A DNA stretch of 36,077 nucleotides from a virus. The position numbers and the translations under genes are program-made. The notes under the pieces are model-generated. The model did not search any database and was not told the origin of the DNA. It worked only from the letters and a program-made list of their open reading frames with translations. Positions 28,846-35,403 of this stretch are shown here, piece by piece. The stretch is from positions 1 to 36,077 of IMG/VR virus record IMGVR_UViG_3300044237_000179. One strand, 5' to 3'. Each line of letters begins with the position of its first letter. Position 1 is the stretch's first letter.

Positions 28846-29680
28846 TCACCACCTCCGTTAAGAACCTTGGCCCTGTTGAGTACAAGAATGTACGTAGCTC
28901 AGGATAGCAAGCATGTTTGAAGTGACAGTAAGAGCAACCTGTAGCCAGCTTCATGTTGCCTGACTTACCATCAGGTACAGGCTGATGACATAGTTCAGGG
29001 GGTTCTTCCTGCTGTACCATCTCCTTTACGTGGATGATGCGCTCTGTAATGTCCTTCTTTAGAACCTCGTAGACAGGAGCCTGTGTATCCTCTAGGTCAT
29101 ACTTTAGGTAAGTCAAGTGACCGTTAGCTTTGTCCATAGCCAGCCAGCCTACTTGTGTCTCACCTTCAGACTTAGCGTATCCTTTGATTTGATCTATGTA
29201 CCCAAAGGGGTCATCAAATGCAAGCGTAGCATCTTTGAACTTCTTGAAGCCATAGCTGCTGGCTGACTTAACGTCAGTCACTATGCCATCAATTTTGCAG
29301 TCCATGCTACCTGAGATACCTTCTACGGTGGCCTGTGCTTGCTCATGTGTCACTGTATGACCAGCTAGACGCGCAAACAGGAGCAACATTTCCTCAATCA
29401 AATGACCGTACATAAACTTTACAAGCGTATGTGGCTGCATTTTCTCCTTCGGCCCCACATTGTTGTAATGGTTCCACAGGTATCTGTCGTCCTTGCCTAT
29501 GTTGGACATACGCAACTTGCGCCCATCAAAGCTACCACGACTGGTAAACTCTTTACGCATAAGGTCTTTACATGCTTCACCAAAGTCATCTATGATTTGT
29601 TCAGCGTCCACTGACCTATCCGGTGTTTTAGTTTTCACCAAAGCATAAATGTCATCTATCAGGGTGTTAGTTGTCTTCAT
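28817..29680 (-). CDS. RecB/Cas4-like PD-(D/E)XK exonuclease with Cys cluster
   Basis: This 287-aa protein is probably the DNA exonuclease of the phage, filling the place of T7 gp6. Residues are visible in the order His93 and Glu96 (YGHLIEE), Asp131 (CKIDG), Asp136 and Lys138 (DVKSAS), followed by a Q-containing helix, which is the PD-(D/E)XK layout. Cys231, Cys249, Cys252 and Cys258 (GCSYCHFKHAC) suggest a Cas4/AddB-type iron-sulfur cluster. ATG 29680 is preferred over 29692 since it limits overlap with the upstream gene to 14 nt. Neither start has a strong ribosome site. Confidence 0.85.
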   Translation of the reverse strand: MKTTNTLIDDIYALVKTKTPDRSVDAEQIIDDFGEACKDLMRKEFTSRGSFDGRKLRMSNIGKDDRYLWNHYNNVGPKEKMQPHTLVKFMYGHLIEEMLLLFARLAGHTVTHEQAQATVEGISGSMDCKIDGIVTDVKSASSYGFKKFKDATLAFDDPFGYIDQIKGYAKSEGETQVGWLAMDKANGHLTYLKYDLEDTQAPVYEVLKKDITERIIHVKEMVQQEEPPELCHQPVPDGKSGNMKLATGCSYCHFKHACYPELRTFLYSTGPRFLTEVVNEPKVQEIT

Positions 29681-30215
29681 TGAAGTATCCATCTAGTATT
29701 TCTTTAGCTACTGGGGCAGAGATTACAAACCATTCGTTCTTACTGGCATGAGTTTTCCTCAGTAACTCATGTATCTCACTCTCTGCTTTACGCCTGTCAT
29801 CAGTGTCATAAGCCTTTATCAAGATGTAATCCCTGTATGGGCTACCTGTTTGAAATTGCTTGAGCCTGTCCTCTGCGTCCACTGCCATGCCTATCTTAAC
29901 CCAGCTAGGGTAAGCAGGGCTGTACAGGATGTACACTTGTCCTTGCTTTGAAGTCTTGTAGTTATCTAAAGACTCAAAGGCTGCATCACCAAAGGACTTG
30001 TAGCGTCCGGGTTTGTGCAATGGATGATTTTTAGATATATATTTGCCATTGACATACATTCTATTTGGATTATGTATTTTTCTATTAGGATTACAACAAT
30101 TTTTACATTGTGTTCTGTTGATTTTTTTCCAAGAAAGATTCCAATTAGTATCTGTTAGTTCCACACCACACGTATTACAATTTTCTTTAATGTGTTTCTG
30201 CCCAACTACTTCCAA
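29667..30215 (-). CDS. GIY-YIG (T5orf172/MUG113-type) nuclease with zinc finger
   Basis: The protein has an N-terminal Cys4 finger (CNTCGVEL ... TQCKNC) like that of free-standing homing endonucleases. It is followed by a GIY-YIG domain of the T5orf172 type: VYILYSPAYPSWVKIGMA, LKQFQTGSP, AESEIHELL and EWFVIS. The C-terminus is acidic. It probably cuts DNA, perhaps as a mobile endonuclease. TTG 30215, preceded by AGGAG at nine nt, gives 182 aa and a 29-nt overlap with the polymerase. The open frame extends to ATG 30341, but that would overlap the polymerase by 155 nt. The start is uncertain. Confidence 0.8.
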   Translation of the reverse strand: MEVVGQKHIKENCNTCGVELTDTNWNLSWKKINRTQCKNCCNPNRKIHNPNRMYVNGKYISKNHPLHKPGRYKSFGDAAFESLDNYKTSKQGQVYILYSPAYPSWVKIGMAVDAEDRLKQFQTGSPYRDYILIKAYDTDDRRKAESEIHELLRKTHASKNEWFVISAPVAKEILDGYFNEDN

Positions 30216-31902
30216 CTTTGTAGTCTCCTGTGAGCTTACAGTTAAGCCCAAGTTCAATTCCTGCTGCTTCCAAGCAGGATACTGCGAGTCTTCCGTACTT
30301 GTCTGCTTGGTCTGATCTAACTTCTGCTTGTACTTCATCATGGATGTTCCCTACAAAGTAGTAATCAAGACCCCATAGTTTAGCATACTCTTGTAACAAG
30401 CACAAGGCTTTTTTCATTACAATTGCACCCGCACTTTGGAGTAAGGTGTTCAAGGCTGCATGTTCTGACCTGATGTGTAGTAGCCTACCATCTAGTCCAT
30501 TGATCCGACCCTGTACTGCCTCTTGACTAATTCTTCCTTTAAGATCTGCATATGCTGGGAGATTAGACATAAATCGCTCTCTAAGCAGTCTACCAGCACT
30601 TGCGCCTCCTCCCGCCACCGTACCAAGTTTTGCGTCTCCAGCACCGTACAGCAGCGCGTAGATGAAAGTTTTTGCTGAATCTCGTGATTCAAGTCCCGCA
30701 AGGTGCTGGTTAGCAGTATGGATGTCTCCTCCAATGACTTCATTCGTATAGTCCTCGTCGTTCATGTAATGGGCCAACATGCGTAGCTCTAGGCCACTAG
30801 CATCAAAACCTACAAGTTTATAGCCGTCTCTAGCAATCCAGCACTGTCGGCATTCTTTGCCATACGGTGAGTATCCTGCCGGTACTTGGGCTAAGTTAGG
30901 TTTAGAGTGCGTCATCCTGCCGGTTACAGCGCCGTTGGTGTTAACGTAGCCATGCACTCTATCTGTCTCTGGGTCAGCTTCATCAACCCAGGACTGTACC
31001 TGTGCTACACGTTTTTGTAACATCAGGTACTCAGCAATCAATGCTGCCTGTGGTATGTCCTTGACAGTAGACAGCACTGCTTCGTCTACCATTGGTTGAC
31101 CTGTAGGCGTTAGCTTGCAAGGCTCCCATCCAAAGTCAATCAAGTACTCGCCTATCTGCTGTCTTGATCCAAGGTTAAATGGCTTCAATGCTCTACGCAT
31201 AAAGGGAGACCTATCGCCTGACTGTTGTACCTGTTGGTATTCATCGTCGGTGAGTCCAACTTTAGACAAGCTGCCATCTTTTTTAGTCTTCGGCACTACC
31301 TGTTTAACGTCAACCCACTTAGGCTTGAATACTTTGTGTACTTCGTCCTCGACAACCAGCTTACGCTCCTTTAGGGTAGCAAGCAAGTCCATAGCATGTC
31401 GCATGTCCAAGAGCCAGCCATTGCGTATTTGCTCCTGCATGATCCACTGTACTTCATGTTCAAGGTCAATGGATTCCTGCTTAAACTTACGTAGCTCTAG
31501 CTTTAGCTTGTTGTATGCCTTAGCTGTCACATGAACATCCTGCACACAGTAGTCAACCATTTCCTTTGACAGGCATGTCCAGTCATCATGGTCTCCTTTG
31601 CCGCCCCATACTGCTAGCTTATGTCCACCTTCACGTTGGGGATTAGCAAGTCTTGATAACACCAAGGTGTCCCTGACTCTGCTTCTGTCCACTGTGATGT
31701 GCCATAGCTTATCCAGCACTGGTAGGTCAAAGCCTATCAGGTTGTGCCCTACTACAGGGAAGTTACCTGTGAGAGCCTGTGAGAGACTGTCACGATCATA
31801 GTGAGCATGTACTACATCGTCCTGCATAGTCACAGCTACCCATATGGTATCAGGGTCAAGACCATTCGTCTCTATGTCAAGGAACATAGGCTTATAGCTC
31901 AT
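30187..31902 (-). CDS. Family A DNA polymerase (T7-like)
   Basis: This 571-aa replicative polymerase has a 3'-5' exonuclease domain (Asp9 and Glu11 in FLDIETNGL, HNLIGFD at 53-59, YCVQDV at 118-123) and a complete polymerase domain: TGRMTHSKPNLAQVP (about 327-341), motif A VGFDASGLELR (Asp367), motif B AKTFIYALLYGAG, motif C HDE (521-523). The end SWAETH is typical of the T7 group. It is shorter than T7 gp5 (704 aa). ATG 31902 is preferred because AAGGAGG (31912-31918) lies 9 nt upstream, whereas it touches ATG 31911. Confidence 0.96.
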   Translation of the reverse strand: MSYKPMFLDIETNGLDPDTIWVAVTMQDDVVHAHYDRDSLSQALTGNFPVVGHNLIGFDLPVLDKLWHITVDRSRVRDTLVLSRLANPQREGGHKLAVWGGKGDHDDWTCLSKEMVDYCVQDVHVTAKAYNKLKLELRKFKQESIDLEHEVQWIMQEQIRNGWLLDMRHAMDLLATLKERKLVVEDEVHKVFKPKWVDVKQVVPKTKKDGSLSKVGLTDDEYQQVQQSGDRSPFMRRALKPFNLGSRQQIGEYLIDFGWEPCKLTPTGQPMVDEAVLSTVKDIPQAALIAEYLMLQKRVAQVQSWVDEADPETDRVHGYVNTNGAVTGRMTHSKPNLAQVPAGYSPYGKECRQCWIARDGYKLVGFDASGLELRMLAHYMNDEDYTNEVIGGDIHTANQHLAGLESRDSAKTFIYALLYGAGDAKLGTVAGGGASAGRLLRERFMSNLPAYADLKGRISQEAVQGRINGLDGRLLHIRSEHAALNTLLQSAGAIVMKKALCLLQEYAKLWGLDYYFVGNIHDEVQAEVRSDQADKYGRLAVSCLEAAGIELGLNCKLTGDYKVGSSWAETH

Positions 31903-33541
31903 TGACTGCATCCTCCTTTGGCTTGCTGGTCTCTGCCATTCTACCAGTAAAGTTATCGTACTTTAGGTAGCAACAAGCCCCTGTCAAACCTGAGTACCGA
32001 TTCTTGAGAACACGCACTGTGGTTGTATTGCGTTTCTCAGGGTTATCGTCCTGCTGGTCACGTTCCAAGCCTATCACCATGTCGGATAGCTGAGCGATAG
32101 CCTGTGAGCCTCTTAGTTCACTTAGGCTAATCTGCCCACCGTCCTCGTGTGCTTTGCCTTGGGTACGCTTTAGGTGTGACACAAGGAACAAACCTACGCC
32201 TAGCTCCTGCACCAGTGACCGTAGCTTGGTCATAATAGCGTCAATGGCTTTGCGCTCATCGGCGTTATCCTGTGCTGACACAACAATGGACAGGTGGTCT
32301 AGGAAGATCCACTTGCAGTCCAAAGCCTTAGCCATATACCTGACCCTAGCCAACAGATTGTCCTCGCTGGTGCTGCCCCAATGGTCAAACAAGTAGTACC
32401 TGCCTGTGCCTAGAGTTTCCTCCCAGATAGGAAATGCCATGTCAGTGTCTAAGTCTTCCTCAAGGTGCAATGGGCAGTCAGCGTGTACCGACATGATTCC
32501 CAGTGCTGTCCTCGCTACATCTTCCTCCAATGCTAGGATTCCAATGTTGTCCTCTGTGGCGTTTAGTAGGTAGTACTCTAACTCCCGCACCATCTGGCTT
32601 TTGCCCATGCCTGACCCTGACGTTATCGTCACTAGCTCATATGGTCTAAAGCCTTTGGTGTAGACGTTCAAGCCCTGCCAAGGGTAAGGTATTGACTTTA
32701 CCTTAATCTTGTTGGTCAAGGCATCCCATGTGTCACTACCCTGAACAATGCCGTCAGGTTGATACACCTTGGCATTCCACCATGCGCCGGTAAAGTCTCG
32801 CACCTTGTTGGCTACTAACATTTCGTTAGCGTCCTTCAAGGGTAGCTTTACTATCTTCAGCTTGCTTGGTGAGAACAAGTCCTTGATGTCATCCACGGCC
32901 TGTTGGCCTGCCTTGTCACCATCAAAGCAAACAACCACGTTGTCGTAACCTTCGAGGAAGTCTAGGTTTTCCTTTATCTCCTTGGCTGCTGATGATGCAC
33001 CGTTACGCAATGAGACCACATCCCACTTACGCTCGAACATTTCAGACACGCTGAGAGCGTCTACCTCGCCTTCTGTGATGGTTATGTACTTACCCTTACC
33101 TTTGCACGTCTGTTGACCAAATAAGCCCACATTGGTGGTTATATCGCCTGTAACGTGAAAGTCTTTGGTTTTCACATGGCGAATCTTTGTGGCCTTTAGT
33201 TCGTCACTGTCGGTGCTGTAGTAGGGGTATATGTGCTTTGCTATCTCACCGGCAGCGTTGTACTCCACCATGACACCGTACTTTCTACACGTCTCTTGGC
33301 TAAGTCTTCTGTCGGGTATAGCTGCAACAACACCTGATGATGTCATATCTTCCAATGGCCTCCTTGGTTGGGGCTGTAGTGTTACTACATTGCCATTTGA
33401 TTGTTCGTGATGACCGCAACCTGCTGAAAAGCAATGCGCTGACCCGCTGCTATAGCGAGCCAGTGCATCTTTAGAACCACACTGGGGGCATGGTTCATGC
33501 CTTACAAACGGATCATCCTTGCCGTGGTTATAGCTCTGCAT
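31892..33541 (-). CDS. Bifunctional primase-helicase (T7 gp4-like)
   Basis: This 549-aa protein unwinds the fork and makes primers. It has an N-terminal zinc ribbon (Cys18, Cys21, Cys37, Cys42), a TOPRIM primase domain (Glu157 in TEGEVDAL; Asp207 and Asp209 in CFDGDKAG) and a RecA-like helicase domain with Walker A GSGMGKS (309-315), LALEED (336-341) and Walker B WIFLDHLS (411-418). Length matches T7 gp4A (566 aa). It overlaps the ssDNA-binding gene by 14 nt and contains the polymerase ribosome site in its last codons, so the three replication proteins are coupled. Confidence 0.96.
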   Translation of the reverse strand: MQSYNHGKDDPFVRHEPCPQCGSKDALARYSSGSAHCFSAGCGHHEQSNGNVVTLQPQPRRPLEDMTSSGVVAAIPDRRLSQETCRKYGVMVEYNAAGEIAKHIYPYYSTDSDELKATKIRHVKTKDFHVTGDITTNVGLFGQQTCKGKGKYITITEGEVDALSVSEMFERKWDVVSLRNGASSAAKEIKENLDFLEGYDNVVVCFDGDKAGQQAVDDIKDLFSPSKLKIVKLPLKDANEMLVANKVRDFTGAWWNAKVYQPDGIVQGSDTWDALTNKIKVKSIPYPWQGLNVYTKGFRPYELVTITSGSGMGKSQMVRELEYYLLNATEDNIGILALEEDVARTALGIMSVHADCPLHLEEDLDTDMAFPIWEETLGTGRYYLFDHWGSTSEDNLLARVRYMAKALDCKWIFLDHLSIVVSAQDNADERKAIDAIMTKLRSLVQELGVGLFLVSHLKRTQGKAHEDGGQISLSELRGSQAIAQLSDMVIGLERDQQDDNPEKRNTTTVRVLKNRYSGLTGACCYLKYDNFTGRMAETSKPKEDAVNEL

Positions 33542-33899
33542 CTATCCCACTGCTGTCCTCGGCTACCTCTACTACCCTAATAGCATTCAGGTATGTAGGC
33601 GTGCCGTGTACAGGGTGCGGAGTGCCTGTCTTATAGCTTAGGCGTACCACAGAACCCCGTGGGATGTTACCCACAAAAGGCTGATCGTTAGCGTCAATCA
33701 CCTTGACGTTGAACTTACTAGCAAACTTGCGTTGCTTGTCTCCATTGTAGTCCTTCAGCTTTACACCTTGTTCAGACAAAATCTGTGCGTTTTCATCGTC
33801 CAAGGTTACAGTTAGGGTATACCGTCCTGTGTCCTGTCCGTTATACACCTCTGTGCTGTCCAAGTGAGCGAATGCTGCTTTACCACTTACTACTGCCAT
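33528..33899 (-). CDS. ssDNA-binding protein (T7 gp2.5-like)
   Basis: This 123-aa OB-fold-like protein should coat single-stranded DNA at the fork. The start MAVVSGKAAFAHLDSTEVYN and the middle GRYTLTVTLDDENAQ, NVKVIDANDQPFVG and GSVVRLSYKTG fit gp2.5/DUF2815-type proteins. It is much shorter than T7 gp2.5 (232 aa). The C-terminus EVAEDSSGIDAEL is only mildly acidic and lacks the terminal aromatic residue of T7. AGAGGT 7 nt before the ATG is the ribosome site, preceded by an unusual 10-bp repeat array in the leader. Confidence 0.85.
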   Translation of the reverse strand: MAVVSGKAAFAHLDSTEVYNGQDTGRYTLTVTLDDENAQILSEQGVKLKDYNGDKQRKFASKFNVKVIDANDQPFVGNIPRGSVVRLSYKTGTPHPVHGTPTYLNAIRVVEVAEDSSGIDAEL

Positions 33900-33910
33900 G
33901 TTATCTACCT

Positions 33911-33950
33911 CTAAAGTTTACTAAAGTTAACTAAAGAGAACTAAAGATAT
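33911..33950. repeat. Four 10-bp direct repeats (CTAAAG) in the leader of the ssDNA-binding gene
   Basis: CTAAAGTTTA, CTAAAGTTAA, CTAAAGAGAA and CTAAAGATAT follow without gaps. They lie in the 5' leader of the leftward replication operon, directly upstream of its ribosome site. A strict 10-bp period suggests either phased DNA binding or repeated RNA binding sites. Confidence 0.8.
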
Positions 33951-33991
33951 ATCATAATGATTAACATAATGTTTACCTTTGTTCTCTTTAG
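33931..33991. promoter_or_regulatory. 11-bp inverted repeat in the replication operon leader
   Basis: CTAAAGAGAAC (33931-33941) is the perfect reverse complement of GTTCTCTTTAG (33981-33991). The 39-bp AT-rich loop contains two direct CATAATG copies (33953-33959 and 33965-33971). It lies between the likely promoter and the ssDNA-binding start codon. Confidence 0.6.
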
Positions 33992-33997
33992 AGTACT

Positions 33998-34024
33998 AGT
34001 ATATCATTATTTTCCTTGTGTCAA
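33998..34024 (-). promoter_or_regulatory. Likely leftward promoter of the replication operon
   Basis: On the leftward strand TTGACA (34024-34019) is followed after 15 bp by TATACT (34003-33998). The spacing is short, and TACTAG at 17 bp is a weaker alternative -10. The -35 overlaps the end of the preceding zinc-finger ORF. It would drive ssDNA-binding protein through the reductase genes. Confidence 0.55.
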
Positions 34025-34183
34025 CCTCCTTACCTCTAAAAGTTTGTTATACAATTCTTGGACATCGTTATCCTGCACCTTTTGCTCTGGGAATCTAGCT
34101 TTGATTGACTCTACGTTGCACGGGTGACATAGATCACCTTTATCTGTGTCTTCCATGAGTGCATTACATGCCTTGCATCGCAT
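34007..34183 (-). CDS. Small zinc-finger protein
   Basis: ATG 34183, with GGAGG 9 nt upstream, gives a 58-aa protein starting MRCKACNALMEDTDKGDLCH. Two C-x2-C knuckles (CKAC and CHPC) form a likely zinc ribbon, followed by a charged helix. Longer translation from ATG 34207 is possible but has poorer initiation signals. The function is unknown; DNA or protein binding is plausible. Confidence 0.7.
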   Translation of the reverse strand: MRCKACNALMEDTDKGDLCHPCNVESIKARFPEQKVQDNDVQELYNKLLEVRRLTQGK

Positions 34184-34184
34184 G

Positions 34185-34424
34185 TCAATGTACCTCCTGT
34201 GACTCATTGCCGACCAATTGCGCGTATAAGGACTCTAATTCGTCCGTAGGGCGACTTTCAAGGTCTTGTGATAGGTAAGCACTGCACATGGCTAACATTT
34301 CGCTAACGGCCATCACGTTGAGTCTGTACTCACTCAAGGTTTGCACTATCATGTCGCGCCTTTGTTGCTCTGGGTCTGGTTCTTGGTCATCCGTCACGTC
34401 TTCCTGCCAATATGTTGTGCTCAT
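34185..34424 (-). CDS. Small acidic helical protein
   Basis: This 79-aa protein opens MSTTYWQEDVTDDQEPDPEQ and then forms helices (RDMIVQTLSEYRLNVMAVSEM). GAGGTG lies 5-6 nt before the ATG. It overlaps the upstream ORF by 4 nt. Its stop lies 2 nt before the zinc-finger ATG at 34183. No family is recognised. Confidence 0.7.
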   Translation of the reverse strand: MSTTYWQEDVTDDQEPDPEQQRRDMIVQTLSEYRLNVMAVSEMLAMCSAYLSQDLESRPTDELESLYAQLVGNESQEVH

Positions 34425-34585
34425 TTCACCACCTCAGTCAGTCCATGCCAATCATTAATCTTCAAGCCTGCCAGCTTCCTGTCATGTGGTATATACCATG
34501 ATCGTAAGCCAAGGTGCAAGCCAGTATAACAGCGGCCCCTTGTGAGGCCATAACGGGTTTTTTCTTTGCGTAGTCTGTAAATCAT
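34421..34585 (-). CDS. Small basic protein, unknown function
   Basis: ATG 34585, with AAGGA 9 nt upstream, opens a 54-aa frame MIYRLRKEKTRYGLTRGRCY followed by TGLHLGLRSWYIPHDRKLAG. Starts and stops overlap neighbours as ATGA on both sides, which supports translation. It is rich in Arg, Gly and aromatics. No family is recognised. Confidence 0.65.
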   Translation of the reverse strand: MIYRLRKEKTRYGLTRGRCYTGLHLGLRSWYIPHDRKLAGLKINDWHGLTEVVK

Positions 34586-34716
34586 TGCTTTTTTTCCTTA
34601 CGGGTTGTTTTCTTTTTGCCTGTGTAGCATGAGACGCACTGTAGCGCCCCGGCATCTTTTGCTAGTAGTTCTGCGGGTTTGAGTGTACCACAAGTGTTGC
34701 ACGGTTGCACTGTCAT
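34582..34716 (-). CDS. Tiny zinc-ribbon protein
   Basis: ATG 34716 opens a 44-aa frame MTVQPCNTCGTLKPAELLAK with a second knuckle CVSC and a basic end (KKKTTRKEKK). The two C-x2-C pairs are 18 residues apart. ATGA overlaps join it to the genes on both sides. Function is unknown. Confidence 0.65.
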   Translation of the reverse strand: MTVQPCNTCGTLKPAELLAKDAGALQCVSCYTGKKKTTRKEKKQ

Positions 34717-34967
34717 AGTTCAATTACTCTCTCTATGTCGTATATAATTTTCGATAGCTTGTTTGCACGCTCTATCAAAGACTGCACAAACAATACAGCC
34801 TCTTTTTCGTTAACCGCTGACACTGTAAGTTCTACAGTTACGCCATAGTCTTTTAATTCAGGTTCATATAGTTCATCCTGTAGCGCCTCAATTGCGCTAG
34901 TGTCTGCGCGTTCTCGTGCTGTGTCAATGCCGCCAATGACTTGCCCTAGTGTATTGAATAAATCCAT
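34713..34967 (-). CDS. Small helical protein, unknown function
   Basis: This 84-aa protein opens MDLFNTLGQVIGGIDTARER and has a strand-rich middle (YGVTVELTVSAVNEKEAV) and a long C-terminal helix (LIERANKLSKIIYDIERV). AAGGAG about 10 nt before the ATG supports the start. It is one of the run of small early ORFs. No family is recognised. Confidence 0.7.
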   Translation of the reverse strand: MDLFNTLGQVIGGIDTARERADTSAIEALQDELYEPELKDYGVTVELTVSAVNEKEAVLFVQSLIERANKLSKIIYDIERVIEL

Positions 34968-34981
34968 CTTTTTTTTGCTCC

Positions 34982-35137
34982 TTAGTTAGTGAGTCCGATT
35001 AGCATAACCCAGACAATCCAAACAAACAAGACCCCAGACAGCATGACGCTACCGTTTGTTGTTGCTCTATAGATTGCTTCCTGCCTTCTTTCTTCTTCTC
35101 TTTCTTCTCTTATGGTCTTTGTGTAGTCTTTTCGCAT
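34982..35137 (-). CDS. Small single-span membrane protein
   Basis: ATG 35137 overlaps the preceding stop by one base and has GGGGAG about 10 nt upstream. The 51-aa product has a highly charged N-terminal helix (MRKDYTKTIREEREEERRQE) and one transmembrane segment (VMLSGVLFVWIVWVMLIGL). The layout is that of small early phage membrane proteins that interfere with host functions, but this is only analogy. Confidence 0.7.
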   Translation of the reverse strand: MRKDYTKTIREEREEERRQEAIYRATTNGSVMLSGVLFVWIVWVMLIGLTN

Positions 35138-35382
35138 TATTTTAGGTCTCCCCTAGTGAATCCAAAGCGAGCCAAAGACTGCACAAGGTGACGTTCTAAA
35201 ACCTCGGCCTCGCTTATTTCTTCCTTTGTCCTTCGTTCTATGTCGCTGTGTGCTATCTGTAGGCGCATGTCGGGCAATTCTTCGCGGAAAAGTCTAACGT
35301 TAAAGAATGGCCCAGAGGCGCTGTCTACTGTCTCAATGGTGGCGAATGTGTCGCCTGTGGTGTTTGTTGCGGTTCTTATCAT
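35137..35382 (-). CDS. Small early protein, unknown function
   Basis: This 81-aa protein opens MIRTATNTTGDTFATIETVD and has FFNVRLFREELPDMRLQIA (strands), then a charged helix (RRTKEEISEAEVLERHLVQS) and FGFTRGDLK. AAAGGAG lies about 10 nt before the ATG. It follows the Cys-rich protein by 21 bp. No family is recognised. Confidence 0.7.
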   Translation of the reverse strand: MIRTATNTTGDTFATIETVDSASGPFFNVRLFREELPDMRLQIAHSDIERRTKEEISEAEVLERHLVQSLARFGFTRGDLK

Positions 35383-35403
35383 GGTGCTATTGCTCCTTTG
35401 TTG

